Position numbers and translations under genes: made by a program | Shown here: one piece after another, positions 35,513-43,433 of the stretch | Layout of the letters: the number at the start of each line of letters is the position of its first letter | Numbering within the stretch: position 1 is the stretch's first letter | The notes under the pieces: generated by a model | Seen by the model: only the letters and a program-made list of their open reading frames with translations | What the model was told of the DNA's origin: nothing | Database searches by the model: none | Assembly: GCA_033856275.1 (NCBI GenBank) | Contig: JAWVFJ010000049.1 | Location: forward strand, 19,885 to 83,884 | Source of the DNA: VRUE01 sp033856275 | Lineage (GTDB): Bacteria; Actinomycetota; Thermoleophilia; Solirubrobacterales; 70-9 | DNA length: 64,000 nt | Direction of reading: 5' to 3'

Positions 35513-36874
35513 GTGTTCGATCAGCTTTCAGACCGGCTGCAGGCGACGCTCTCCGATGTCCGCTCGCGCGGCAAACTGAGCGAGTCCGACGTCGATGCGG
35601 CGATGCGCGAGATCCGCCTCGCCCTGCTCGAGGCCGACGTCAACTTCAAGGTCGTCAAATCCTTCACCGCGACGCTGAAGGAGCGCTGCCTCGGGGCCGA
35701 CGTGCTCGGCAGCCTCGATCCCGGCCAGCAGGTGATCAAGATCGTCAACGAGGAGCTGACCGGCCTGATGGGTGGGACGGGCAGCGAGCTGGCCTTTGCC
35801 TCCAGCGGCCCGACCGTGATCCTGATGGCCGGCCTGCAGGGCTCGGGCAAGACGACCGCCTGCGCCAAGCTGGCCCGCTTCCTGCGCGAGGCCGGTCGCA
35901 AGGACGTCGCCCTCGCCGCTTGCGATGTCTACCGCCCTGCCGCGGTCGAGCAGCTGGTCACCGTCGGCGGGCGGGTCGGCGCTCACGTCTACGAGCAAGG
36001 CACCGAAGCCGACCCGGTCGAGATCGCTGCCTGGGCGCTCGAGCGGGCCAAGGAGGAGCGGCGCGACGTGCTGATCGTCGACACCGCCGGCCGTCTCCAC
36101 GTCGATCGGGAACTGATGGACGAGCTGGCACGGATCCGCAAGCGGATCAAACCGCACGACGTGCTGCTCGTCGTCGACGCGATGACCGGCCAGGACGCGG
36201 TTGGCGTCGCCGAGTCCTTCGCCGAGGCGGCCGAGTTCGACGGCGTCGTGATGTCGAAGCTCGACGGTGATGCCCGCGGCGGCGCCGCGCTCTCGGTCAA
36301 GGCGGTGACCGGCAAGCCGATCCTCTTCGCCTCCACCGGCGAGAAGCTCGAGGCCTTCGATCGCTTCCACCCCGACCGGATGGCCTCGCGCATCCTCGGC
36401 ATGGGCGACATGCTCAGCCTGATCGAGAAAGCCGAGCAGCAGATCGACGAGAAGCAGGCGCTCGACCTCGAGCAGAAACTGAAGAAGAACCAGTTCACCC
36501 TCGAGGACATGCTGCAGCAGATGCGCCAGGTGCGCAAAATGGGCCCGATCAGCGGCATCCTCGGCATGTTGCCGGGCATGGGGGCGATGAAACAGCTGAA
36601 GAACGCCGACGTCGATGAGGGCCAACTGGACCGAGTCGAGGCGATCATCCTCTCGATGACCCCCGAAGAGCGGGCCAATCCGGCGCTGATCAAGGGCTCG
36701 CGCCGCAAGCGCATTGCCAACGGCTCGGGGACGAAAGTGCAGCACGTCAACCAGCTGGTCAAGCAGTTCGACCAGATGCGCAAGATGATGCGCCACGTCG
36801 CCTCCGGCAAGATGCCCGACCCGCAGCAGCTGGCCCAGATGGGCCAGCCCCGCCCGCGAAGAGTCAGAAGATGA
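35513..36874 (+). CDS. ffh: Signal recognition particle protein Ffh
   Basis: GTPase of the signal recognition particle. From GTG 35513 the protein (453 aa) begins VFDQLSDRLQATLSDVRSRGKL, the standard Ffh N terminus; GTG 35483 would add ten unlikely residues and fall in a hairpin. The NG domain shows GLQGSGKTTACAKLA, DVYRPAAVEQL, DTAGRLHVDRELMDEL and SKLDGDARGG. The methionine-rich M domain runs from about 325 (LEDMLQQMRQVRKMGPISGILGMLPGMG), with RRKRIANGSG for SRP RNA. No SRP RNA gene is seen in the window. Confidence 0.97.
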   Translation: MFDQLSDRLQATLSDVRSRGKLSESDVDAAMREIRLALLEADVNFKVVKSFTATLKERCLGADVLGSLDPGQQVIKIVNEELTGLMGGTGSELAFASSGPTVILMAGLQGSGKTTACAKLARFLREAGRKDVALAACDVYRPAAVEQLVTVGGRVGAHVYEQGTEADPVEIAAWALERAKEERRDVLIVDTAGRLHVDRELMDELARIRKRIKPHDVLLVVDAMTGQDAVGVAESFAEAAEFDGVVMSKLDGDARGGAALSVKAVTGKPILFASTGEKLEAFDRFHPDRMASRILGMGDMLSLIEKAEQQIDEKQALDLEQKLKKNQFTLEDMLQQMRQVRKMGPISGILGMLPGMGAMKQLKNADVDEGQLDRVEAIILSMTPEERANPALIKGSRRKRIANGSGTKVQHVNQLVKQFDQMRKMMRHVASGKMPDPQQLAQMGQPRPRRVRR

Positions 36875-36901
36875 CGCGAACGGGGCCGGCCCAAACCAAT
36901 T

Positions 36902-36939
36902 CCGCGCATGTCCTCGGCTTCGCCTGCGGGCATGCGCGG
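36902..36939 (+). terminator. Stem-loop between ffh and rpsP
   Basis: CCGCGCATG (36902-36910) pairs perfectly with CATGCGCGG (36931-36939). Inner CC/GG and GGC/GCC pairs continue it around a TTC apex. It ends 15 nt before the rpsP -10 hexamer TAACCT (36955-36960). It is probably the ffh 3' end. Confidence 0.55.
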
Positions 36940-36954
36940 GTGCTGCGGGGTCTG

Positions 36955-36960
36955 TAACCT
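36955..36960 (+). promoter_or_regulatory. -10 hexamer TAACCT before rpsP
   Basis: TAnnnT hexamer 10 nt before the rpsP ATG. Confidence 0.4.
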
Positions 36961-36970
36961 GCCGCAGTCG

Positions 36971-37225
36971 ATGGCAGTACGAATCAGACTGAGACGAGTC
37001 GGGTCGAAGAAGAACCCGATCTGGCGGATCGTCGTCGCCGACAAGCGCTCGCCGCGCGACGGGCGCACGATCGAGACGATCGGGCAGTACAACCCGCAGA
37101 CCGAGCCGTCGACGATCGAGCTCGACGAGGCACGTGCCCGTCACTGGCTCGAGCACGGTGCCCAGCCCTCGGAGACCGTCGCCACGCTGCTGCGCACCAA
37201 GGGCATTCCCGCCTCGGGCAGTTAG
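36971..37225 (+). CDS. rpsP: 30S ribosomal protein S16
   Basis: An 84-aa ribosomal protein beginning MAVRIRLRRVGSKKNPIWRI, with VVADKRSPRDGRTIETIGQYNPQT typical of S16. The ATG at 36971 matches the conserved N terminus. It is followed 2 nt later by khpA, the usual rpsP-KH order. Confidence 0.97.
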   Translation: MAVRIRLRRVGSKKNPIWRIVVADKRSPRDGRTIETIGQYNPQTEPSTIELDEARARHWLEHGAQPSETVATLLRTKGIPASGS

Positions 37226-37227
37226 CC

Positions 37228-37458
37228 GTGACCGAGCTTTTGGAGTTCCTCGTCCGCTCGCTGGTCGAGGATCCGAGCGCGGTCGTGGTCGAGGAGTTGG
37301 AAGAGGAAGGCGATCTCGTCTATGAGATCAGCGTCGCTGAGGACGATTTGGGGCGCGTGATCGGCAAGGGCGGGCGGGTGGCCAACGCGATTCGGACGAT
37401 TGCGAAAGCGGCTGCCGTGCGCCTCGATCGGCGAGTCATCGTCGACATTCTTGACTGA
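37228..37458 (+). CDS. khpA: KH-domain RNA-binding protein KhpA
   Basis: A 76-aa single KH domain protein with the nucleic-acid-binding GRVIGKGGRVANAIRTI loop. KhpA, usually with KhpB/Jag, binds RNA in many Gram-positive bacteria; no khpB is in the window. The start is GTG 37228, 2 nt after rpsP. In most genomes rimM follows; here element A3 and then trmD follow instead. Confidence 0.94.
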   Translation: MTELLEFLVRSLVEDPSAVVVEELEEEGDLVYEISVAEDDLGRVIGKGGRVANAIRTIAKAAAVRLDRRVIVDILD

Positions 37459-37470
37459 AGGGTATGCCGG

Positions 37471-37580
37471 CGGAGTTCGGGACAGGGATTCCGCTTAACT
37501 TTTTCGGTGAGGCGGTTGAGGCCGTCCGATGTTGGATTGCCGAAAAAGTACAAGACGCTCCATCCCTGTCCCGAACTCCG
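37471..37580 (+). repeat. Family A 3' inverted-repeat element, copy A3
   Basis: Outer arms 37471-37489 and 37562-37580 pair perfectly over 19 bp; GCCG (37466-37469) and CGGC (37583-37586) extend the stem past an internal loop. The core arms ACTTTTTCGG (37498-37507) and CCGAAAAAGT (37540-37549) are as in A1 and A2, but the outer arms differ. It begins 13 nt after khpA and ends 15 nt before trmD, in the place where rimM is normally found. Confidence 0.85.
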
Positions 37581-37594
37581 ATCGGCAAGCGTTC

Positions 37595-38272
37595 ATGAAG
37601 CTCGACATCTTTTCGCTCTTCCCCGAGGCGTTCGACTGGTTCAAGTCGCAGCGGTCGGTTCAGAACGCGTTGGCCGAGGGGAATGAGCTGCGGCTGTTCA
37701 ACTATCGCGATACGACTCCGTTGGGTGCGGGGCAGGTTGACGATGCGCCTTATGGGGGTGGGGCGGGGATGGTGTTGCGGGTCGATGTGGTTGATGCGGC
37801 GCTGCAGGCGGCCTATCCGAACGGCGAGCGGCCGCGGCGGGTATTGCTCTCGCCGACGGGGCGGTTGCTCGATGACGAGTTGGCAGATGAGCTGACGCGC
37901 GAGCCGCATTTGGCCGTGCTCTGCGGGAGGTATGAGGGGTTCGATGAGCGGGTGCATGAGCACTTTGCCGACGACGAGATTTCGATTGGGCGCTATGTGC
38001 TGGCTGGAGGCGAGCTGCCGGCGATGGTGCTCGCTGACGTAGTGATGCGCAAGCTGCCCGGCGCCCTGGGGCACGAGCAGAGCGCGGTCGAGGAGTCGTT
38101 CAGCCCGCTGCTCGAGGGAATGCCGGAGTATCCGCATTACACCCGCCCCGGGGCCTATCGCGGCTGGGACGTGCCGGAGGTGCTGCTCTCTGGCGACCAC
38201 GAGCGGGTCCGCCTCTGGCGTCTGGAGCAAAGCAGGGCACGGGCCGAGCAGTTCGAAAAAAACCCGGAGTAG
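37595..38272 (+). CDS. trmD: tRNA (guanine37-N1)-methyltransferase TrmD
   Basis: SPOUT-class methyltransferase that makes m1G37 in tRNAs. The 225-aa protein starts MKLDIFSLFPEAFDWF and has the trefoil-knot SAM site LAVLCGRYEGFDERV and EISIGRYVLAGGELPAMVLADVVMR, then YPHYTRPGAYRGWDVPEVLLSGDHERV. The first 300 nt use more T-ending codons than neighbouring genes. It is followed by rplS, the usual order. Confidence 0.97.
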   Translation: MKLDIFSLFPEAFDWFKSQRSVQNALAEGNELRLFNYRDTTPLGAGQVDDAPYGGGAGMVLRVDVVDAALQAAYPNGERPRRVLLSPTGRLLDDELADELTREPHLAVLCGRYEGFDERVHEHFADDEISIGRYVLAGGELPAMVLADVVMRKLPGALGHEQSAVEESFSPLLEGMPEYPHYTRPGAYRGWDVPEVLLSGDHERVRLWRLEQSRARAEQFEKNPE

Positions 38273-38273
38273 C

Positions 38274-38326
38274 TACCATTCCGCCACCGCGCGGCGCCCA
38301 GCTTGGGCCCGGCGGTCTTTTTTCGC
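38274..38326 (+). promoter_or_regulatory. rplS promoter and hairpin-T-tract leader
   Basis: TACCAT (38274-38279) is the same -10 hexamer seen before rpmB and rpmF. The leader then forms a GC-rich hairpin around GCCCAGCTTGGGC (38296-38308 approx.) followed by TCTTTTTT (38316-38323) just before the ATG. This layout looks like an intrinsic terminator placed in the leader, that is, possible attenuation of rplS. The T-tract is unusual in this window. Confidence 0.5.
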
Positions 38327-39019
38327 ATGAGCAGCGTCATTGACGACATCGAGCGTGGGCAGCTGAGGAAGGGACTCCCTTCCTTTGACGCTGGCGATCG
38401 CGTCCGCGTCCACTTCCAGGTCGTCGAGGGCAGCCGCCGCCGCACCCAGGTGTTCGAGGGGATCGTCCTGCGGCGACAGGGCTCGGGAGCGCGCGAGACC
38501 TTCACCGTCCGCAAGCAGTCCTTCGGCGTCGGCGTCGAGCGAACCTTTCCACTGCACTCGCCGAAGATCGAGAAGCTGGAGATCGCCGCCCGCGGCGACG
38601 TACGCCGGGCCAAGCTCTACTACCTGCGCGGTCGCATCGGCAAGGCGGCTCGCGTCGCCGAGCGGCGCTGGGGCATCGACGAGGAGTTGATCTCCGCGCC
38701 AACGGCTGCCGCGGAGCCCGAAGCGGTCGATGCTGAGGGTGTCAGCCAGGCCGAGGAAGACGCTCAGGTCGAAGGCGCCGAGGCCGCGGGTCCTGTCGCG
38801 GAGGAGGCGTCTGAGAGCAACGAGTCTGAGTCCGAGGCTGCTGAGCCGAGCGACGAGCCGGCGGCGGAGACTGAGCCAGAGGCTGCAAGCGAGACACCGG
38901 CAGATACGGACGCCGAGGCGCCCGAGGCGGGGGAGACCGAGGACAACGCCGCGGCTGACGATGCCGAGGACGAGGCGCCGGAGAAGAAATCCGGCGACTC
39001 CGGCGGAGACTCGGCCTGA
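38327..39019 (+). CDS. rplS: 50S ribosomal protein L19 with long acidic C-terminal extension
   Basis: L19 sits at the 30S-50S interface. The first 115 residues are a normal L19 (FDAGDRVRVHFQVVEGSRRRTQVFEGIVLRR, GVGVERTFPLHSPKIEKLEI, RRAKLYYLRGRIGKAARV). About 115 more residues follow, almost only Glu, Ala, Ser, Asp, Pro and Thr, ending EKKSGDSGGDSA. The total is 230 aa, about twice the usual length, with an expected disordered, strongly acidic tail on a normally basic protein. Its stop overlaps the likely lepB start. Confidence 0.95.
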   Translation: MSSVIDDIERGQLRKGLPSFDAGDRVRVHFQVVEGSRRRTQVFEGIVLRRQGSGARETFTVRKQSFGVGVERTFPLHSPKIEKLEIAARGDVRRAKLYYLRGRIGKAARVAERRWGIDEELISAPTAAAEPEAVDAEGVSQAEEDAQVEGAEAAGPVAEEASESNESESEAAEPSDEPAAETEPEAASETPADTDAEAPEAGETEDNAAADDAEDEAPEKKSGDSGGDSA

Positions 39020-39636
39020 AACTCGCAATCCCGAAGCCGAAGACACGTGGCGGCGGCTTCGTAGAGCTTGTCGTCATCGTTGCGTTGGCGTTGGGCTTGG
39101 CGCTAGCGATTCAGGCTTGGCTGATCAAGCCTTACCAGATCCCCTCGCAGTCGATGGAGCCGACCTTGGACGTCGGTCAGCGGGTTCTCGTCAACCGCTT
39201 CCTCTACCACTTCACCGATCCGAGCCCGGGCGACATCGTCGTCTTCCACCCGCCCAAGGGAGCCGATGCCGGCACCGAATGCGGCATCCCACACAGCGAA
39301 CGCGAAGCCTGCCCGAAGCCGACGCCCGAAGAGTCGGACCAAAACTTCATCAAGCGCATCGTCGCCGGACCCGGCGACACGCTCAGCGTCCGCGACGGTC
39401 ACCCGGTCGTCAACGGCGTCGAGAAGACCGAAGAGTCCTACATCCGGCCCTGCGGCTCCGCGCCTTCCTGCAATTTGCCCAAACCGATCAAGATTCCACC
39501 CGGCTATTACTTCATGATGGGCGACAACCGTGGCGAAAGCGACGACAGCCGCTTCTGGGGCCCCGTCCCCCGTGGATGGATCATCGGCAAGGCCTTCGCC
39601 ACCTACTGGCCTCCCAACCGTATCGGCATCCTCTAA
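39016..39636 (+). CDS. lepB: Signal peptidase I, probable CTG start
   Basis: Membrane-bound Ser/Lys protease that removes signal peptides. The family N-terminal helix (VELVVIVALALGLALAIQAWLIKPY), the catalytic serine PSQSMEPTL, the lysine region FIKRIVAGPGD and the box GYYFMMGDNRGESDDSRFWGPVPRG are intact. The frame has no ATG, GTG or TTG before the membrane helix. CTG at 39016 overlaps the rplS stop (CTGA) and has GGAG 7 nt upstream, giving a normal N terminus (LKLAIPKPKTRGGG) and a 206-aa enzyme. The alternatives, TTG 39079 or 39085, would cut into the helix. Confidence 0.9.
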   Translation: MKLAIPKPKTRGGGFVELVVIVALALGLALAIQAWLIKPYQIPSQSMEPTLDVGQRVLVNRFLYHFTDPSPGDIVVFHPPKGADAGTECGIPHSEREACPKPTPEESDQNFIKRIVAGPGDTLSVRDGHPVVNGVEKTEESYIRPCGSAPSCNLPKPIKIPPGYYFMMGDNRGESDDSRFWGPVPRGWIIGKAFATYWPPNRIGIL

Positions 39637-40315
39637 GCCGCCGGCAAAGGGCAAGGCGCACAGGCGCCGCCTCGCCCGCACGCGACGTCTCTTCGCCTTC
39701 GATCGCGGTCTCGGCACCCGCTTGGTCGCTGGCGCCGACGAGGCCGGGCGGGGCTGCCTGGCGGGCCCATTGGTTGCCGCCGCGGTCCTGATCGACTACG
39801 AGGCACTCTCCCACAGCGACCGCCGCGCGCTTGCCGGTCTGCACGACTCAAAGCAGATGCAGGCGGAGAAGCGGGCGGAGCTCTTTCCCTGCGTGCTGCG
39901 CGCCGCCGAGCGGGTCAGCGTCGTCATCCGCTGTGCCCGCGGTATCGATCAGCGCGGCCTGCACGTGACCAACATCGAAGCCCTCTCAAATGCACTGGAA
40001 TGGCTGCGCCCAGACGGTGGAGCGACCTGCCTTGTCGACGGCTTCTCACTGCGCCAGTGCAGGGTGCCCCATCGAGCGGTGATCGAGGGCGATGGCACCA
40101 GCGCTGCGATCGCCGCCGCCTCGGTGATCGCCAAGGTCACCCGCGACCGCTATATGCGACGTGCCGCCGCCCAGCACCCCGGCTGGGGCTTCGAGGAGCA
40201 CGTCGGCTATTCCACCCCTGAGCACCGCGAGGCGATCGAGCGCATCGGCATCTCACCCCTGCACCGCCGCTCCTTTCAGTCGGTCGCGTACAGCCAACTG
40301 GAGCTTGCCGGCTAG
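39530..40315 (+). CDS. rnhB: Ribonuclease HII, start uncertain
   Basis: Removes RNA from RNA-DNA hybrids and single ribonucleotides. The catalytic motif is LVAGADEAGRGCLAGPLVAAAVLI (Asp-Glu), with LHDSKQMQAEKR, DGFSLRQCRVPHRAVIEGDG and SVIAKVTRDRYM. The frame has no ATG, GTG or TTG between 39530, which overlaps lepB by 107 nt and adds a Pro/Ser-rich leader, and TTG 39719 or so, just before the catalytic motif. The real start could be non-canonical near the end of lepB. The stop shares CTAG with yraN. Confidence 0.9.
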   Translation: MAKATTAASGAPSPVDGSSARPSPPTGLPTVSASSKPPAKGKAHRRRLARTRRLFAFDRGLGTRLVAGADEAGRGCLAGPLVAAAVLIDYEALSHSDRRALAGLHDSKQMQAEKRAELFPCVLRAAERVSVVIRCARGIDQRGLHVTNIEALSNALEWLRPDGGATCLVDGFSLRQCRVPHRAVIEGDGTSAAIAAASVIAKVTRDRYMRRAAAQHPGWGFEEHVGYSTPEHREAIERIGISPLHRRSFQSVAYSQLELAG

Positions 40316-40689
40316 AACGCGGCGTCGATGTGCTCGATATCGGTCGGGCGGCCAGCCTGGTCAAAGGTGACGCCGACGGCGTCGAAACGGATCTCGGCGT
40401 AGTAGGGCAGATCGCGCCGTTCGCCCATCCAGGCGGCGGCGAGGCGGCGGATGCGCTGCTGCTTGCGGCGGTCGACTGCGAGTACGGGGCGCTCGGGACC
40501 GTAAGCCGAGCCCTCACGACCGGCCTTGACCTCGACGAAGACGAGCGTGCGGCCGTCTAGCGCGACGATGTCGAGCTCGCCGTAGCGGGTGCGGGCGTTG
40601 CGCTCGATGATCTCCCAGCTGGCGGTGATGAGATGAGCGGCGACGAGGTCCTCCGCGGCACGGCCGATTCGCTGTCGCTGAACGGTCAT
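40312..40689 (-). CDS. yraN: YraN/UPF0102 endonuclease-fold protein
   Basis: A 125-aa member of the UPF0102 family with a restriction-endonuclease-like fold, of unknown cellular role. Family motifs are RIGRAAEDLVAAHLI, ERNARTRYGELDIVALDGRTLVFVEVKAG (the D-ExK nuclease core) and RRKQQRIRRLAAAWM. The start is ATG 40689. It is encoded tail-to-tail with rnhB, sharing the CTAG stop palindrome, and divergent from comM; yraN normally lies in this rnhB-comM region. Confidence 0.93.
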   Translation of the reverse strand: MTVQRQRIGRAAEDLVAAHLITASWEIIERNARTRYGELDIVALDGRTLVFVEVKAGREGSAYGPERPVLAVDRRKQQRIRRLAAAWMGERRDLPYYAEIRFDAVGVTFDQAGRPTDIEHIDAAF

Positions 40690-40800
40690 CGATGCCGACG
40701 ATAGGGACTCTCCGGAGGTACCCGGCCGGGATCCCCCTTCGGTGTGGGCGAATTGACAGAAGCGGCACAGGGTGCGCACCACGCGTCGGATTGGCCTCCA

Positions 40801-40806
40801 TAGCGT
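40801..40806 (+). promoter_or_regulatory. -10 hexamer TAGCGT before comM
   Basis: TAnnnT hexamer 8 nt before ATG 40815; supports that start. Confidence 0.45.
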
Positions 40807-40814
40807 CGGCGCAG

Positions 40815-42311
40815 ATGCTCGCCACGGCGCAGACATTCACGCTCGATGGCATCTCGGCCCGCTCAGTGCGGGTCGAGGTCGACGTCCACCGCGGTCTCCC
40901 CGCCTTTTCCGTTGTTGGTCTCCCCGACGCCGCGGTGCGCGAGGCGCGCGAGCGGGTGCGAGCGGCGCTGGTCAACTGTGGCTTCGAGTTCCCGCTGCGG
41001 CGAATCGTCGCCAACCTGGCTCCGGCCAGCCTGCGCAAGGCAGGACCCGGTCTCGACCTGGCGATCGCCGTTGCGCTGCTTACCGCGTCCGAGCAACTGG
41101 AGTTGGGGCGGGCGGCGAGGACAGCGATGGTCGGAGAGCTTGCGCTCGATGGCTCGGTGCGGCCGGTGCCCGGAATTCTCGCAATTGCTGAGGCGGCACG
41201 GGAGCGAGGCATCAAGTCGATCTTCGTGCCAGCCGAGAACGGCCCGGAGGCGGCTCTGGTGGATGACATCGAGGTGATCTGTCTAGAAAGTCTCAGTCAG
41301 GTGGCCGCGCTGGCGGCGGACGAGTGGGACCCGCCCCGACCCGAGTCGATGCCGCTGCGACTGCAGGTCAGCGAAAGCGGACCTGACCTCGCCGACCTAC
41401 GCGGCCAGCGCCACCTCCGCTATGCGCTCGAGGTCGCCGCGGCGGGCGGGCACAGCATGTTGATGGTCGGACCGCCCGGCGCCGGCAAGTCGCTTGCCGC
41501 GAGTCGCTTGCCATCGATCCTGCCGGCCCTGGCGCCGGTCGAGGCACTCGAGGTGGCGCGGATCGCCAGCGCCTGCGGCAGGTTGGGCGAGGACGGACAG
41601 GAGGGAAGGCCGTTTCGCTCTCCCCACCACACGATCAGCCCGGCCGGGCTGGTTGGGGGTGGGAACCCGCCTAATCCCGGCGAGGCGACGCTCGCCCACC
41701 GCGGTGTCCTCTTCCTCGATGAGCTCTGCGAGTTTCGCCGCGACACGTTGGAGGCGCTGCGGACGCCGCTGGAGACCGGCTGGGTCTCGATTGCTCGGGC
41801 CGGAGCGTGGCGCCGTCTGCCCTGCCGTTTCATGCTCGTCGGTGCCGCCAATCCCTGTCCCTGCGGCCGCGGCGAGGCCGACCCCGAGTGCAGCTGTGCG
41901 CCACTTGCGGTCCAGCGCTATCAGACTCGCTTGAGTGGAGCCCTTGCCGACCGCATCGACGTGCTGGCTGCGATCCGCCAGCCCTCGGCAGCCGAGATCG
42001 CCGGGCCCCCGGGGGAGGCGTCAACCGCGATTCGCGAGCGCGTGGGTGCTGCTCGCGAGCGCCAGGAACGCCGTCTTGGCGGGGGTCGCTGCAACGCGGA
42101 GATGACACCAGCCGAGGTGCGCAGGTGCGCCCTCGATGAGGACGCCGCGGTTTTGCTTGCCGACGCTTACGCCCGGCGCCGGCTCAGTGGCCGCGCCCAC
42201 GATCGGATACTGCGCCTCGCGCAGACAGTCGCTGACCTGGCGGGCGGCGAGGCGATCACTCGTGAACAGATGGCCCAAGCCCTGCAACTGCGCAGGAGGG
42301 ACAACGAATGA
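40815..42311 (+). CDS. comM: ComM/YifB family AAA+ ATPase (Mg-chelatase-like)
   Basis: A 498-aa AAA+ protein; ComM is a branch-migration helicase in natural transformation. The N-terminal Lon-like domain begins MLATAQTFTLDGISARSVRVEVDVHRGLPAFSVVGLPD. The ATPase has Walker A MVGPPGAGKSLAASRLPSIL and Walker B VLFLDELCEF, with FRSPHHTISPAGLVGGG between. The Mg-chelatase-like C terminus includes CPCGRGEADPECSC. Starts upstream of 40815 give an atypical extension. It overlaps dprA by ATGA, a common transformation-gene pairing. Confidence 0.94.
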   Translation: MLATAQTFTLDGISARSVRVEVDVHRGLPAFSVVGLPDAAVREARERVRAALVNCGFEFPLRRIVANLAPASLRKAGPGLDLAIAVALLTASEQLELGRAARTAMVGELALDGSVRPVPGILAIAEAARERGIKSIFVPAENGPEAALVDDIEVICLESLSQVAALAADEWDPPRPESMPLRLQVSESGPDLADLRGQRHLRYALEVAAAGGHSMLMVGPPGAGKSLAASRLPSILPALAPVEALEVARIASACGRLGEDGQEGRPFRSPHHTISPAGLVGGGNPPNPGEATLAHRGVLFLDELCEFRRDTLEALRTPLETGWVSIARAGAWRRLPCRFMLVGAANPCPCGRGEADPECSCAPLAVQRYQTRLSGALADRIDVLAAIRQPSAAEIAGPPGEASTAIRERVGAARERQERRLGGGRCNAEMTPAEVRRCALDEDAAVLLADAYARRRLSGRAHDRILRLAQTVADLAGGEAITREQMAQALQLRRRDNE

Positions 42312-43423
42312 ACGAGCCCAGTGCATGCCCCGACTGCCTGCGGCGCTCGCGGCTACTTGCCCACCTCGCTCCCTATATCGAGAAGATCGCCACGGGCGCG
42401 CTCGGTTCGCGCTCGCCCGAACTGCTGCGACTCCCCAACGAGGATCTGGCAGCCGCAGCGGCGCCGAACATTGCCACGCAGGTCCTTGCCCAGGTCGCCG
42501 CCGTGCCCGAGCGCCAGCTACGCGCCGACCTAGTTGCCGCACAGTGCTGGGCCTGCTGCCGCCATGACGCTCGCTTTCCAATCGGCCTGCACGACGCCGC
42601 CGATGCACCCTGGGCGCTGATCGGGCGTGGCGACCCGGTCTTGCTGGAGCGCCTCGAGCCCGAGGCAACGGTGACCATGGTCGGCGCCCGCCGGGCCAGT
42701 TCCTATGGGCGCGGGGTGGCCCGAGAGCTCGGCCGGGAACTCGCCGCTGCTGGGCTGCTCGTCACCAGTGGCCTCGCCTTCGGTATCGATGCTTGCGCTC
42801 ATCGTGGCGCCCTCGAGGTCGGCACCACCGTCGCTGTTCTGGGCTGCGGCGCCGATGTCGCCTATCCCGCCTCGCACCGCTCGCTCTGGCGCCACATCTG
42901 TGAACAGGGCCTGGTGCTCTCCGAGCTACCGCCGGGAACCGGAGTCTGGCGCTGGACCTTTCCGGCGCGCAACAGGATCATGGCCGCCTTGGCGGGAATG
43001 ACCGTCGTGATCGAGGCGGCGCAGCGATCGGGGTCGCTGATCACGGCGGACCTTGCCGCCGACCTAGGCCGTGACCTCGGCGCTGTTCCGGGGCCGGTCA
43101 ATTCGCGGGGCTCGGCCGGAACGAACGATCTGCTCGCCGGTGGCGCCTGCTTGATACGCGATGGCCAGGACGTGCTCGACGCAATGTTCGGTCCCGGTGT
43201 GCGGAACGTGGAGCGCACCGGCCCAGGTTTGGCGCCGGACCTGGTCGGCGTGCTGGCGGCTGTCGAGAGGGGTGACGATACCTGTGACGCTGTTGCCTCC
43301 GAGCTTGATCTTTCCGGTCCTGAGGCCGCTGCGGCACTGGCCACCCTCGAGGCGCTCGGCTATCTCTCTTGCTCCTTGGTCGGCATCTACGCGCGAACGT
43401 TGCTGACGGTGCCCGGTGTCTAG
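42308..43423 (+). CDS. dprA: DNA-processing protein DprA (Smf)
   Basis: Loads RecA on incoming single-stranded DNA during transformation. The 371-aa protein has an N-terminal helical region with extra cysteines (CPDC, CWACC). The Rossmann-like domain reads VTMVGARRASSYGRGVARELGRELAAAGLLVTSGLAFGIDACAHRGAL, followed by TVAVLGCGADVAYPASH, LSELPPGTGVWRWTFPARNRIMAALA and GAVPGPVNSRGSAGTNDLLAGGA. A winged-helix-like C terminus ends it. The start overlaps comM. The two together hint at natural competence but do not show it. Confidence 0.95.
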   Translation: MNEPSACPDCLRRSRLLAHLAPYIEKIATGALGSRSPELLRLPNEDLAAAAAPNIATQVLAQVAAVPERQLRADLVAAQCWACCRHDARFPIGLHDAADAPWALIGRGDPVLLERLEPEATVTMVGARRASSYGRGVARELGRELAAAGLLVTSGLAFGIDACAHRGALEVGTTVAVLGCGADVAYPASHRSLWRHICEQGLVLSELPPGTGVWRWTFPARNRIMAALAGMTVVIEAAQRSGSLITADLAADLGRDLGAVPGPVNSRGSAGTNDLLAGGACLIRDGQDVLDAMFGPGVRNVERTGPGLAPDLVGVLAAVERGDDTCDAVASELDLSGPEAAAALATLEALGYLSCSLVGIYARTLLTVPGV

Positions 43424-43426
43424 GCT
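43421..43426 (+). promoter_or_regulatory. -10 hexamer TAGGCT overlapping the dprA stop, before thiD
   Basis: The dprA stop codon TAG is the first half of TAGGCT, 7 nt before the thiD GTG. Confidence 0.45.
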
Positions 43427-43433
43427 GCCCGGC

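Noticed and set aside
36875..36970. SRP RNA next to ffh
   Set aside because: Only a short hairpin is present. No conserved SRP Alu/S-domain GGAA tetraloop helix could be seen.
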